Shown here piece after piece: positions 9,421 through 24,400 of a stretch of DNA of 64,000 bases. Numbering within the stretch: the first letter of the stretch is position 1; every line of letters starts with the position of its first letter. Below the pieces are notes generated by a model. That model saw nothing but the letters and a program-made list of their open reading frames with translations. It was not told the DNA's origin and made no database searches. The translations under genes and the position numbers were made by a program. Source of the DNA: Argyresthia goedartella. Taxonomy: Eukaryota; Arthropoda; Insecta; Lepidoptera; Argyresthiidae. The stretch lies in NCBI GenBank assembly GCA_949825045.1, contig OX463829.1:24522715-24586714 (forward strand), read 5' to 3'.

Positions 9421-12400
9421 GTAAAAACATCAAGAAAAGCACGATTGATTTTTAGTTCCCTTTTTAAAATAAGTTGCGTTTAAATGGTACATTGTTATAT
9501 ATTAACCCTTCCGCTCGCTGACCCTGAAAATTGCATCGCGATTTTCAACCTTATGCCACGGTAATACGGTGCAAAACCTATGAATTTGAGTTTGTACTGA
9601 GGGTGTCCTTATAATAAATTATTATCAATGTTAATTAACTCTTGTCATTACTATTCTCTTGTATATCATAGTATCTCTTTTTCCTGACTACTGCGAGGCG
9701 GAAAAAGGACGGTTATTTGTTTGACCATGTATGCATATGTATGTATGTTCCTTTGTCTCCTCGTAACTAATCAACGGCTCAACTGATTTTGATAATGATA
9801 CATCGTTAGTGTCAAAAATAATTAACAAAACGGATTTAACGCGGTTTAATGTACGGGCTAAAAAAACTTTCTGCAAGACCCTCGAGCTTGTGATTATTTT
9901 TCTTAGGTTAACATTGCCACCAAAATTTTTTAAAAAGCTTAAAGGGTAAAAAATAATACTTGCTACTACTACTACTACTACTACGAGCCCACCATGTCCC
10001 ACTGCTGGGCAAAGGCCTCTCTCCCCCTCTTCCACTCTATCCGATCCTGAGCGGTCTCCCTCCACTCCTTGTCCCATAGACCCAGCTCATCACTCCATCT
10101 CTTCCTGGGTCGGCCTCGCTTTCTCTTTGCATTTTCTGGGAGCCAGTCTGTGGCTCTCTTAGCCCAGCTATTCGGCAGCACCCGAGCAACATGGCCGGCC
10201 TAGTCCCATTTTAGTTGCTTCATATTATGTTAATTTATCTACACACGTATCATAAACCCTCTTTACTGCGTTCAAAAACCGCACGTTACGATCAGCATTA
10301 TGTTAAACTACTTGGTAAAAACTCGTTTCGTATCTGGAAAACTACACATAATGGTCATTATTTGTAGTTTTTCTACATATAATGACACTCAAATTTCGAA
10401 CGCCGACGCCCACCCGCGTGGCGTCCCTAGTTTGTCTGTGAAGTTGGTACTGACATTCAAATTTCGAACGCCGACGCCCGTCTGCGTGAAGTTGGTACTA
10501 AAGAACAAGCTAAACAATTGCAGAACCACAATGCCGGTCAAACATGCGGTTCCTGAACACATCAAAGAGAGCTTATGATATGTGTGTAGATAAACTAGTG
10601 TATGTAACTGTACATAATTAGGCATTAAAACTCTCGAGTGATATTATTATGAAACTCGCCTTCGGCTCGTTTCATAGACCCACTCTCGAGTTTTAATGCC
10701 CTCCATTATGCAGCAGTCACATAAACTACTATTATATCCTGTGTTATGTTAATTTGTACCATGTTAGAAAGATATCTTAGTGAGTCAGTGAGTTTTAAAT
10801 TACAAATTGGTGGTAATAGCTCTTTTTCTTACATAATAACTCACCAAGTAAAAAACGTAAAAAAACCTACTTCAAGTTCAGTTTGAGGCTATTTCCTCCT
10901 CTCCTGTCGGGATGCAAATGAAGTTTGTGTACATGAAAAGTCCTCATCAGAACTTTTGCTGCGCAGAACCACAAACCAAAACCTCGTCTGTGTATAATTT
11001 TTTGTATTTGTTGATTTTTTCAAAAAGCGCTTAATCAATTTTGATAAAAAAAATATGGGACCACCTCTGAAGTATGACCTACCAATCCAAATAAGAATCA
11101 TCAAAATCGGTTCATAATTGACGGAGAAATCGCGTAACAAACACACAAAAAAAAACACAGACGAATTGAGGCCTCCTCGTTTTTGAAGGCCGTCGGTTGA
11201 AAATAGATTGAATATCCACTGCTTTTCCCCACAACAAGATACCATAGGACATGACACTATGAAAGTAACTTAGACATGCTGGAGTGGATTGTCTGATATG
11301 ATTGTTATATTCCAGATTCTTCTTCCGGGACGAGCCAATGAACCAAGCAGTCGAACTGTTGGAGACAACTGACTCCAGGTGCCTTGAGCTGGAAGACTAC
11401 GCGGCTTTGACACTAGAAGATGAGGTCTCATTTGCAGCTGTTGATGACAACGGCGAGTTTGTAGGCGTCATTGTAAATGGGATCTCAAGGAGAGAGGTAA
11501 CTTTACTCTTATAGTCAAGAAAAGTAGATAGGTAACCAATATAATGATCACCAAGATATTTTTTCCCTACCCAAAATGGGTGAATGATCACCAAAAGTTG
11601 CAGAAAATATCAGGGCAAAATACTGCGGTAGCTTAGGTGAAGGGTAAAGGGGGTGAGCGAAGCTAAGCCCCCTTTATCCTTCTTCTTAGGTTGAACATGT
11701 AAAAACAACAAAAAATACTTAAAACATAAACTTAAGCACACGAAACATAAAAATAAGTTTGGTGATCATTTATCCAATCAAAATTTGGTGGTCGTTTACT
11801 AATTCTGGCGGTCATTTCAAATTTATTGGTAGTAAATAGGTGCGTTTTTGGTGATCGTTTAAACATAAGCCAAGTAGATGCCTATTCCGCAGTTAAAAAT
11901 AAACGAGTTAAAATAAGTTTGGAAAATAATCTACATTTAGTTTTGTATGACGCTTTGGAAATTTTGTCAAGTGTGACTCAATCGTTAATTAGTTAACATT
12001 GTTTGAAATACCTACCTGTCTTTGCCGTGATTTCAAAGTAAAAATGCTGATGATTCAGTATGTATTTATAGGTATGTATGTTTGCAGAATTCGGTAAGAT
12101 GACCCGAAAACCCCATATTTTTTTTTAGATATCTATTAAATGTAGTTCGTGAGTTTTTCACATTCGACCTACGTAATCTCATACGCTCTGTCAAGGTCCA
12201 AACCTTTCCGTAAGACTGCTTAGATACACTCCATAACGTAACGTAAGTCATTATGTTATCTAGGTCTTCCAAGTATTTTTTCTTACACGGGATACCCACT
12301 AAGACATGAATCAAATTAAAACTGCGTCCTAAGCTCACTTTACTATGGATTATATATAATAAACATAAGTATAATAATCTCAAGATGACTTTTGTTTTGT

Positions 12401-15400
12401 GTGCTTGAGATCGGGATTCCCAAAAACGCACCGTTTTAGCAGATACCTATTTAGCAGATAGATCAAAAACTCTTTTATTTGTAACAGTTTCTGACTGGCT
12501 GGACACATTTCATTAAATTTAATTTAATGTTCATTGTCAAAAAAGCGTCTTCTGGAATATTAACTAAGAATAATAAGGACTTCATTACAATTAAGATTAT
12601 TTCATTGTTAAATCACTTCACCTGTTTTTCCACTTCCGCCCAGGTGTTCTCTGATTGACATTACGAATCGTGTGTAGATTTAATTAAAATTCTTATTCAA
12701 TATGAGGCACATGCGGCCTGCTCAGCTGATTCCGCTTCTTAGTGTTTCTATGATAGAACCGTTTTTGTTTCGTAATAATATTCTACAGACCGAAAATCTT
12801 TTGCTAAAGATTATTTTCTCCGATGTTTAAGGTTTCAAATAACAGAGCTATATTTCACGGAATATCAATATTCAAATCCGAGTTACAAAAATCTCATCTC
12901 CTCTTCAGGAAATTGCTTTTCAAATAAGTAGAGAAATTATTCCTCTGAACCTCTCTTCACTTATTTATTGCCTTTGGATATAAATTTCCTCAGAGCTATA
13001 GATGTATTGTATCCGAGCAAATATTGAAATATCAGATAAGTAGGGAAATTATCCCTTTGAACCTCTCTTTACTTATTTATTGCCTTTGGCTATAAATTTC
13101 CTCAGAGCTATAGATACCTATTGTATCTGAGCAAATATTGAAATATCAGACAGATAGGCACGATAGACTTTTGACAAATGCTGTAGAGAGCCTCAACTTA
13201 TCTCAGATACCCTCTCACCATGGTGACTGAAAGGATTTGAGGTATCTGTAAAATGGTCGCACTGTAGTTGCTTCTCGGCAGTTGTCAGAACAATTGGCGA
13301 ACATTCTTAGATCCTCGAGAGGTTACCAAGTCAGGTTCAAGGATGAATTGGAAGGGGGCATGGTCCAGCAAACATGCCGAATGTCCGCTCCACCGGCCAC
13401 GAGTGGTCACGAGACTAGCAGCTGTAATCTATCTGTTCCTGATGCAGACGCCTTGGGTTTTTGGAGTTCGAGTGGATTTGCGAATAGATATTTCAACGTG
13501 AACGGGTTCCAAGGAGTATGAATTGCATCTTACTTTGTAGCTTGTGATTTGTCGGTTAATGTGAGTGTACAAAAGAAAAAACGAACCGTGCGGCGATATC
13601 AATGCAAAAGCTCGCTTGTAAATGTCATTGTTACCTACGTCACGTGTCGGTATGTCGATTTAAGATTCGATATCGAATCAGGGTGTGCAGAATGATAATC
13701 AGAATCGGACGCTAGGCGGAAAATGTTTTGTTTTGCGGTGGCTCGGATTAGTGCGAATTTCATAGGGAATTAAGTTACTGTATCCGTGACGTTTTTTATT
13801 GTCTTAACATGAGTTGTCGTATAATATAACACATTTTTTTCCTTTGTCCGCTACTTCTGATAGACTATTTATAAATAGATCGTGATTAAGTATTATAATT
13901 ACAAAACGATCTCGTGTTATTACGTTGTCGTCAGATGTTGATTGGGTAATAATTAAACGCTTGGTAGCTAGTGTATGTTAGCAAGTAGCCTATCCTGGAC
14001 AAACCAGTGTATATGTACAAGGTGACATTTAATAGCTGACCATATTTTGAGAAATGATGGTACCGATCATTATGAACAACTTTCCTAAAGAAACATATGG
14101 TCGCAAATGAAAAATATTTATCGTGCCTCAGTACAATGACCCGATCAGCTGATTACTAGTTACTATGAGAGACCTGTTTTTTTTTCGTTTACGACCCTAT
14201 GTTTCTTAGGGAAAGTTATTCATAATAATGGGAACTATCATTATTCAAAATATGGTCAACTAATTAAATGTCACCTTGTATATGTCTCCGCCCTTAGCCT
14301 AATAGCTAAAATATTTTGTTGATATTTTTTTTCTCATGCGTATGTTATTTACCTTGAACAATTGCAGATTCTCTCGGCGTTAGATGATAAAGATCACTCC
14401 ATGCAAAGACAAGAATTCCGATACTTTACTACGGTACCGTCTCTGGTTTCTTAAATATCCTTTCCTCTACCAGGCAACCGACAAATCTGACGAAGAATGC
14501 CCCAACCCGAAGTTCCGACGCATCCTAAGCGTGTTGAGCCACTTAGATCAAGAAGCCAGGATATGGGAGAAGCTGCCTTCCGACTGTGACACGGTGCTCG
14601 AAGTGAGGATAGCTTCGACGCATACTGACTGGCGGGGACGCGGTCTCATGAGGGTGCTGTGTGAGGAGTCTGAGTAAGTAACCTTATAATAAGGAGAATT
14701 ACGCCATACTCTTAACCTAGGATCTTGACACAGCTTGATCAAGAAGTCTGCAAATGGGAATAGGGTACAAGCCCTAGAAATATTTTCTGCACAGCAGAAA
14801 TCAACCGAAAAATTTGGAAATTTGTCTTTTTTCCTTCTTTATTACTGTAGATATTTACATATACTTAGCAAACGTCGTTTTTTGCCTCTTCCCTACATTG
14901 GACCACTGTTTCTGGATTTGGCCATTGATTCTCATCCCCAGTCCAAACTCGCCCGCTTTTTTATATGCCTATCAGTTGCAAGGGCACAGTTTGTCGGAAA
15001 AGTGGTACGATAAAAAAAAAAAAAGATTACCATGAAGGTATTAATTTTACAATGTAGTATAACAATATGGCAGTGTTGATCTTTTTCTATTCTATCTTTA
15101 AAATGTGATGTTTTAAAGAAAAGTTTGAATTTTAACCCCTCAGATACCACCGGGGTTAGCTAAGGCCACTTTTCCGTTCATCATCATCATCATCATTTCA
15201 GCCTGTTAATGTCCACTGCTGAACATAGGCCTCTCCAATCGCACTCCAGCGTGACCGGTCCGTAGCCACCTGCATCCAACGAGATCCAGCGATCCTCACC
15301 AGGTCGTCGGTCCATCTCGTAGGTGGCTGACCCACACTGCGCTTGCCAGTACGTGGTCTCCATTCAAGGACCTTTTTGCCCCATCGGCCATCCGATCTTC

Positions 15401-18400
15401 GCGCTATGTGGCCTGCCCATTGCCACTTCAGCTTGCTTATCCTACGGGCTATGTCAGCAACTTTGGTTCTTCTACGGATCTCCTCATTTCTGACTCGATC
15501 TCGTAGAGAAATACCAAGCATAGCCCTTTCCATAGCTCGCTGCGCGACATTGAGCCTCTGAAAAAGTCCTTTTTTTTTATTTTTTAAATTCTGCAACTTT
15601 TCCGTTGCAGAATTTTAATTTTAATACTATGGCATAGGGTTCAAAATCGCGATCCGTCCCAACTACTCCCGTTTTTGAGTAGTTAATATGTGATTAAAGA
15701 TTTAATTCTTATTTCCGAACCATGATTTAACGAGGTTAGATATAAATGGTTATTTTAAACCTATGCTGTTTGTTAATATTGATTGTTGAATGTCGATTCT
15801 ATCTTTAGATTTTGGAAAAACACTACTAGTACCTACCTACTTACTGAAAATTTTATACCACGTTTAATGACTTAATAAAAGTATATACTACTCAAAAGAA
15901 AATAACTTACATATTTCTGTTTTTGAGTAAATTTTTAGATGTAAACTAATTAATAAGTGACTAATTAATGATGTCCGGCCTCCTTCAGTATCCAACCTCT
16001 TTAATGCTGGTGTTTAAGTCTTACAGCTGGCCAGAAATTGAAGCAAATAAAAAAAACGAGTTTCAGGTCAAATTCCTTTCAGATGGAATCACAATGCTGC
16101 ACTTATTACCATTTGTAACATCTTCATGACCATATTTTTCGCAAATAAACGAATTTGATTTTGATTTGATTTTTTTTTTATTCTGTTAAAAAACTATTTC
16201 TGTCCATCTTTTGCTTCTTTTAACATCTTTTGTTAATAATGCCACGTCAACGAAGGCATATGGATACCATTACTGCCACCAGAGCCGTTACATTGATTGC
16301 TGAAGGTCATTCACAGCGGTCTGTAGCTTTTTCGTTGGGTTTCTCTCGCCGAGCCATCCACAATGTGTGGGATCGGTTCCAAGAGACTGGTAGTGTTGCA
16401 AGAAGGCCTGGATCGGGCAGGGTGCGAGCGACTACGGCACAAGAGGATCGCTACATCCGATTGAGTGCCCGTCGAGAGCGCTCTGTGACGGCACGTAAGT
16501 TACAAAATCGCCTACGGTTGACAACGGGGACTCGTGTTAGTGACCAAACGATACGTAATCGACTGCATGAAGACCAGCAAAGGTCCAGACGCCGAGTAGT
16601 ACGAATTCCTTTATCTAGGGTTCAACGTGGAAATCGTTTAAGTTTTTGCCGCGAACATTCAGATTGGAGCATCCAAACCATCACACTAGGACCTCCAAAG
16701 CGGTCACTTTCCTTGATGCAGACATCGGAAAATCTCTCACCCTGTCGTCTCCATACTCTAATCCGCCGATCATCACTACAAAGCTTCACTTTACACTCAT
16801 CGGTGAAGAGCACCATACCCCATTGATTCATGCTCCAATCTGAATGTTCGCGGCAAAAACTTAAACGATTTCCACGTTGAACCCTAGATAAAGGAATTCG
16901 TACTACTCGGCGTCTGGACCTTTGCTGGTCTTCATGCAGTCGATTACGTATCGTTTGGTCACTAACACGAGTCCCCGTTGTCAACCGTAGGCGATTTTGT
17001 AACTTACGTGCCGTCACAGAGCGCTCTCGACGGGCACTCAATCGGATGTAGCGATCCTCTTGTGCCGTAGTCGCTCGCACCCTGCCCGATCCAGGCCTTC
17101 TTGCAACACTGCCAGTCTCTTGGAACCGATCCCACACATTGTGGATGGCTCGGCGAGAGAAACCCAACGAAAAAGCTACAGACCGCTGTGAATGACCTTC
17201 AGCAATCAATGTAACGGCTCTGGTGGCAGTAATGGTATCCATATGCCTTCGTTGACGTGGCATTATTAACAAAAGATGTTAAAAGAAGCAAAAGAAGGAC
17301 AGAAATAGTTTTTTAACAGAATAAAATTGTGATTCCATCTGAAAGGAATTTGACCTGAAACACGTTTTTTTTATTTGCTTCAATTTTGTCAGCTGTAAGA
17401 CTTAAACACCAGCATTAAAGAGGTTGGATACTGAAGGAGGCCGGACATCATTAATTAGTCACTTATTAATTAGTTTACATCTAAAAATTTACTCAAAAAC
17501 AGAAATATGTAAGTGGCCCTTATTTTCTTTTGAGTAGTATATAAGAAATTATTAATCACTTTTCTTACCAACAGTACTTTTGCGCATTCTAACTACACAT
17601 GTAGGTAGATATACAAGATGGCATTTAAATATGGACCATATTGTGGGGAACGATAGTATCCATTATTATGAATAACTTTCACCCAGAAATATATGGTCGT
17701 AAACGAAAAAAAATATTCGGTCTCCCATAGCAACTTGTAATGATCACAGCTGATCGGGTCAATGTACTGAGTGACATTTTTAATTTGCGAACGTATGTTT
17801 CTTTGGGATAGTTTTTCATAATGATCGGTGGTATCATTCCCCAGAATATGGTCTGCTAATAAAATCCCACCTTGAATACGGACCGGGCGAGTTTGGACTG
17901 GAGACGAGATTGGACGAAGCCGTTTTCCCTACACTAAACTTCAATAACTGCGTTGCGTTTGACGTGGATTTGAATAACAGCATAACAGCCCCCTGTGCAA
18001 GTTTTTAGAGTTAATTAACTCAATTTAAAAGTCACAGATCACAAACTACGTCAACGTATGTCACGACTACAATAAACAATCCAGCTTACTCGCACGAACC
18101 TGTTATTTGCATGAGACGTAATAATAAACGTGGTAATGTAAGGGGTCATATTCGTTATACCTACTTACATACTCCATTTCTATGTAAATTGTCATCGTCA
18201 TCATCACATCGTATACCTACACATATCGAATAAAGCTTTCAGTACATATTTCCATTTGGTGCGATCTTCGGCCATCTGCTCCAACGCCTAGCCTAAAGGT
18301 CTTCTCTGTGGTTGAGATCTACTACAGCCGAGAGATCAAGTACCTGGTACATGGTCCTCATACAAGTTGTCCAGGCGACTACCGTAAATCGCTACTTCTT

Positions 18401-21400
18401 AAACTATTCTGATACTGAATGAATCTGAATGCCGTAAACCCTTTTAATGGCTCTGTTCACTATATGGCTACCAAATTTTAAACGGCTAGTATTTTGCCCA
18501 TTCAAAATACTGATTTGCACAGCAAATATCGGGGCAAAATGCTGCGGTAGCTTAGGTGAAGGGTAAAAGGGGTGATCGAAGCGAAGCCCCCTTTATCCCT
18601 CGTGTTAGGTAGAACATGTAAAATTTCCCATTTTAAACCATATGCTAATAAAGTCCAAAAACATTGAAAAATTCGCATGCTTTGCCGTATTAAGTATGAA
18701 AGATATGTGAATGAGGACTTTAGTAAGCGCAAACATAAAAATACGAGTGGTTTCGTTAATGCCATCGAAATAATAAATTATTCTAGGAATATTAAATTAA
18801 AATGACGGTTTGCAACCGTATATAAAATATTAATATAACTTGCTGATGCCCGGAACTTCGTCTGCGTGAGCTTCATGAATTAAAATATGGAGGGATATCA
18901 GCTACAGGAACGATTAACAGCTCCATTTCATTTATAAGTCCAGCAGCAGTCTTGGTTTCTGTTTCAAGGTGGGGCTCCGCCCCCCAACCCCCCATCCTTT
19001 CTTCCGTGCCGCTTATATTCACCACGCCAGAAATATATAACAGCTCCAATTTTTCTATCTGGCCAGCAGCAGTCGTTGTTTTTGTTTCCAGCCCCACAGC
19101 TCCCCGTATTTTACTCCGTACTTATTACAATCTATACTAGAAGGGGTTAACCGCACTGATTCTAGCTGCACCTGTTCATGGCAATAGTGGCCGGCACCTT
19201 GAGCTTAGCGTGTTGATCGATAAAGGGTACCTTTTACATGGCAAAAAACGTGTGTAGACTCAACGTCGTTTCTTTCGATTTTCTTTGCGTAAATGACAGA
19301 TTGTTTAACATCACAGCGTAAAATTAAATAACTGGGCAACCAAGCGACCTCGGTGCGGAAGGTAAGGTAAAAATGAAAGGTAAAACGAAACAAAATCAAA
19401 AAGTTTCGGATCGCCGGGATTTGAACCAGCGACATTAAAGATCACGAATCAAGAATATCGCTTATATGAAGCCCATGGTCCACCGGTTTATATATTTTTA
19501 TGCAGCGAAACATCCGATCTTACTCTGCGGGAAAAGACGACGTTCGTGAAACTTGGATAAAGCGGTTTAGGGAAATGAGTCCTGGATAATACTGAACTCA
19601 TACACAATTAGCAAAACGCAATTTGTAGATTTTGGAAATAAAGTAGTACCCAAAAATTCTAATACGAACCCGATAATTGAGTGATATAAACATTTATTTG
19701 TGTTATGAATTCATAATTAATCTATTAAATGAATTCATAATATATTAAGCTAATTAATAATTAATTAAACTAATATTTATTATCAGTTTCAAGCAAACTT
19801 TTATTTAGAAAGCATAATATTTTAAAATTATTCGGTTTAAGTCGATTTCTGATGTCGATGTGAATTAAGCCAGACATGGAATCTCTCTGAATCCACAGTA
19901 GCTGGTTTGATAGACAGATATTTGTCGGGATTTTTTTTCAAGTTGGGATTTCATTTTTCTTTCTCCAATAAGTTCAGTAACTTGTATCCATGTCAGCATT
20001 AGGTGTTTTTAGATAAGCATGTATTTCATTCAGGTTGCAGTTATATTTATATATTAAAATATTTGCAAGATGGTTGTCGTTAGTGTTGCCAGCGTCAACG
20101 TTGACGCCGTCTCGCACTACACGCACACAATAACATTTCAAGAATTAATTGCAATACTTTTTACGGTACGGATGATCAGAAAATATTACTATAAACTGCG
20201 GTTTACGATTGTCAGCATCGGTATCACTGCATCCCTATCAAAAATCTTTAAATGACGATAAAAAATCAGACACCTGATTTTGATAAAACAAAGCCTAAAC
20301 TTGTTTTCTTGTTATGTTCTATCTACCCTTTAAAACCACATTAAAATCGGTTCAATAGTTTTGACGTAGTCCTCGAACAGACAGACAGATAATTTACAAA
20401 AAATCGCAGATTATTGTTCTATGGCTGGTCTTTAGTAACCCTCTTTTTATTTTTATTACTTGTCTTCAATGTACAGACACACCGGTTCAACTGTTTTATT
20501 ATATTTATATTGTATATTGATGACACGAAAAGTGGTTCTAGATCACTTGTCGATCGCACAAGGTAGGTGATTATAAGATTAATATACTATAATGAATGAC
20601 TTACTGTCATAGCAAAACGCAGTTTGTCAAAATGCATTCATAACCTAGTTCGGCTGCCAACGTTTGAAAATAACCACGGCCAAAGTATGGTACTTACCTA
20701 CTTAGTAAGCTAGCTCTTACTTCTCGCTTCGCTCAACCCATTTACCCTTCACCTAAGCTACCGCAGCATTTAGCCCTGATATTTGCTGTGAAAATTAGTA
20801 TTTTTGATGTGCAGTTTAATATATTCCGTTACCTAATAGGTGTTAACATGAAAAAGTTCCATGACAGTAGATAATTGTGGCAAAATTATGGCCTCGTACT
20901 ATGAATCTATCAGTTGAGTGCAACCAATACTACATCATCGATCATATCGAGATGCTAGAGAACATCGATTTAATCCAGTATTTCAATCCTCAAACCAAGA
21001 TAAAACCGCCGTAACTACGGTGTCTTATTTTGTATGCAATTTGATAAGACAACTCAATAGAGAATTAGAATATTCTGAGCTGCAATTTTCTTGTCCTACG
21101 GTTTTCAAACCTTTAATAAATCTTCGTCAGTGTCATTCTGTCATGTCTTTGCTGGTATACTAATTGTTTAATCTTGTAATCAACATGATTATTATGCATC
21201 TGAAGTAACGTAAGACTTGGTCAATTAAACAGGAGGATTGGTCTCTCTCTTTACACTTTTTGTGTTAGAGAGAGGGAGAGAGAGGTACATGTTCAATAAA
21301 AAAGCTGGTTTGTAAAAATGCAGAGAGCTACTTGCTTGGCACGTAAATGATGACATAATATTTTCCGACGAAAAGATGTTTCAATTATAGCCATAATCAG

Positions 21401-24400
21401 CTGAATCATCGCGTGTGTGATCGTTGAGGAATATAGATGCTGAACAAAATCTGTTCAAAGAACTCAAAGTGCGTCGGCAGTAATGGTATGGTGTGCGATA
21501 TCTCCAAGAGGAATGTTGCCGCTACTTTTCGAAAGAGGTGTTACAGTCGATAAAAGTACTACTTATATCGAGACCGTTTTGTAGAATCATTGGCTGGAGA
21601 ATGCAAGAAGCTTGTATGGGGTTTCTATTACCAGCAAGATAGTGCCCCCGCCCACAAAGAATAGAATAGTGAAGAATAATTAATTATTAGAGAAACAGGC
21701 ACTTACACTAATATATAATACTAAATTTCTAATAACGCAAGCAGCAAAAGCAAAACGGACCCTGACTCAGCATAATGCTGGCTGGTTTACAACCCACGCT
21801 GGTCTTCCGTCAGAGCCGGTCGGTGATGCCACGGACAATCTAATCACTAAAACAGGACTGTAGTACCTAAGTAAGGTACGTATAGAAGAGAACGAGAAAA
21901 AAAAGAAGAAAAAAATAAAGATTATAAATAAACTAGGTACTTAATACTAGCAAGGAAATCATTAACTTATTTGAATACAAATGTTTTGTGGGCTCAATTA
22001 CAGTACAATTAAAAATCCATGGGTGAAATAAATTATACCTGCTAAATAACACTCGTATCGTGTTTAAGACCCTCCTGCTTTTTGGCTTTCAAATAGGAAA
22101 TGTTTAAGTTTTATTCTAAAACTAAGTAAAAGCAAATTTTCCCGATTTGTACTATAGATAATCTTCATCTTCACCATTCAAACCTACTGTTAAACTTGCG
22201 CTGTGGCAGGCACGGTCCACAGCACACTAATATGCATAGTAGAAATAGGAGACATTATATCATTTCTATTCAGTACCGGTAAAAGGGTCTAATTGGAATT
22301 GAGGGGCTAATTGGAACTAATAATACAAAATGCAGAGATTTGGCTCCATTTTCTATTACTTCCAATTAGCCCCTCAATTCCAATTAGCCCTTTTAAGGTA
22401 TAGCTATTTACACCTTTAACAATGATGATAGAACACGTACCTCTTTGTATTATTACAAAAACAAATTGTTACTCTTGGCAAAACGATAACTAAAAGTAGA
22501 ATAGAATCACCGTCTTGATAATTATGCTCTTGTTAATTACACAGATTTAGCATGCGCAACAGTGCCAACTTGCAAAGCATTATAGCTAGGTACTTACCTA
22601 CATTTTGTTGTATTGTTTTTCACATTTTTAACCGAGAACAATCAAAACTCCAGGAAAGCAGGAGCCAGTTGTCTTCCTCGATAAAAGCGCCAATCAAATA
22701 ACCAGTTTGAATCGTGCCCGAAACGTGTGTGCTTGCAGTGTGCAAAAAAATTATGCCCAGACTGCATATAAAAATTGGCAAAGTTCGACCATTGTCAATT
22801 TCGTGAAAATACACTTTTGATTTTAGTTGTTTTTTTTCTTAATTCATTATCACTCTAATATTATAGAAAAAGGTGTTTTTTTGTCAAAATATGTTGATAA
22901 ATTTTTTGCTTATGTAATTTGTGATCTCATCTCTAGTTTTTTGATTGTTAAGAGGACATACATTAAAATTGCAAGATCGTAACAAAAAAATATATTCAGA
23001 GTATAGTTATTTGTTTTATTTTATCCATTTATATATGATAACACAGTTTTTACATACTCTGGCTAGCTACCACACTTAATTTCTATGATTTATACTAGAT
23101 ACCGCAGTAGGCCTCTCAGTCCCCTCGTCACCAGTTACGTTACACAAAAACCATGTCACCAGTCAAAGGTTAAAATAAACATATGTTTTACATTAATTCA
23201 TACATATATATATATATATATATATAATTCTATAGAAAGGCGTGCTTCAAACGCCTAGAAGTGCTACTCGTCCATGAAGGAGCTGATAAAGGGCAGCCTT
23301 CCACTGTCCTGAAGTGCAAACTCGTCGACATGTGCATCCTGTCCATCCTAACTTACGGCGCACAAACCTGGTCGTTGACCTAGCATCAGAAATCTAAATT
23401 CAAGGTTTGCCAGCGAGCGACGGAGCGGAGTATTCTAGGTGTTAAACGTATAGATCGCGTTAGGGACACTATACTGCGTTCCAAAACTGGCATAGTCGTA
23501 CAAACCGCCAGACTCAAATAGAACTGGGCTGGAAATGTCTGGCGAATGCATTCCTACTAATAGGTGAATTCAGCCACTGAATGGATGCCTACTGACGGAC
23601 ACCGGAGTAAGGGAAGGCGAAGAAAGGAGAGTAGGGGAAGGCGCAGAAGGAGATGGAGGGACCAAACTTAGCTAGAGATATGTGGGCTCGAACCGGTGAG
23701 GCCTTCGCCCAGCAGTGGGACACCATGTAGGCTTACAAAAAAAAAAAACAATAATGTACGTCCACAAAAATATTGATAAATTTCCTAAGAATAGCGACAG
23801 GAAAAAATGTCAACACTAGAAATAGGAATAAACTAGCTATACCTACTACTAGGCTCCATCAGTTTAATGTATCTTTTAAAGGGCAATGTATTCGCTTTTA
23901 CAACAAAATACCAACTGAGTTACAATAATTGTCTGTAAATAAATTTAAAAATGTTGTTAAAAATCACTTAAAAAGCTTAAAACAAAATATCTGATTATGT
24001 AGAAGACAAGAAAGCTTGGAAAGGTGTTTGCTCCAATTCTGTAAAAAATAACGTATAAAGCTGGAGGTTTCTAGTCGCCTACCTTATACATGTGTTAGTT
24101 TAAGATTTGACATTCTCCAAATGTTACCTATGTGTTTCTTATGGAAATAAACTCTTTTTGAATTTTGAATAAATTAAAACAACCATACTATAAAAGGACG
24201 ATACTTTCCATGCTGATGGCACAAACCACTTTTTTAGAAATAGTTTCTGATATCATTATTTGGGTCGAGTTGACTCGGGTCGAGCTGTCCCTGACGAGGA
24301 CTTCCTGGACAGGGTTGCGTACTTACGCAGAGCGGTTGGTTCAACTGACCTCATGGCAATTTAAATTTTTATCTACACACGTATCATAAACCCTCTTTAC

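Larger units (their letters stand above)
15885..17545. mobile_element. Head-to-head palindrome of a Tc1-like transposon
   Basis: The left arm (15885-16672) and right arm (16830-17545) are inverted copies of the 5' part of one Tc1-like transposon, both ending outward in a TATACTACTCAAAAGAAAAT terminus. A 157-bp spacer (16673-16829) is single copy and continues the coding sequence of the right arm only. The left arm carries an extra 80 bases at about 16096-16175 that end in a TTTGATTTTGATTTGATTTT tail, like a SINE or LINE 3' end. Sequence identity between arms is very high. Fold-back products like this are expected when gap repair after transposon excision switches template. Confidence 0.88.

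Noticed and set aside
10889..11257. A 122-codon minus ORF
   Set aside because: It covers dispersed repeat R1 and a LINE edge; the reading frame is a by-product of the repeats.
12066..12431. A 121-codon minus ORF in gene A intron 2
   Set aside because: No recognisable motif, AT-driven composition, no splice or start support.
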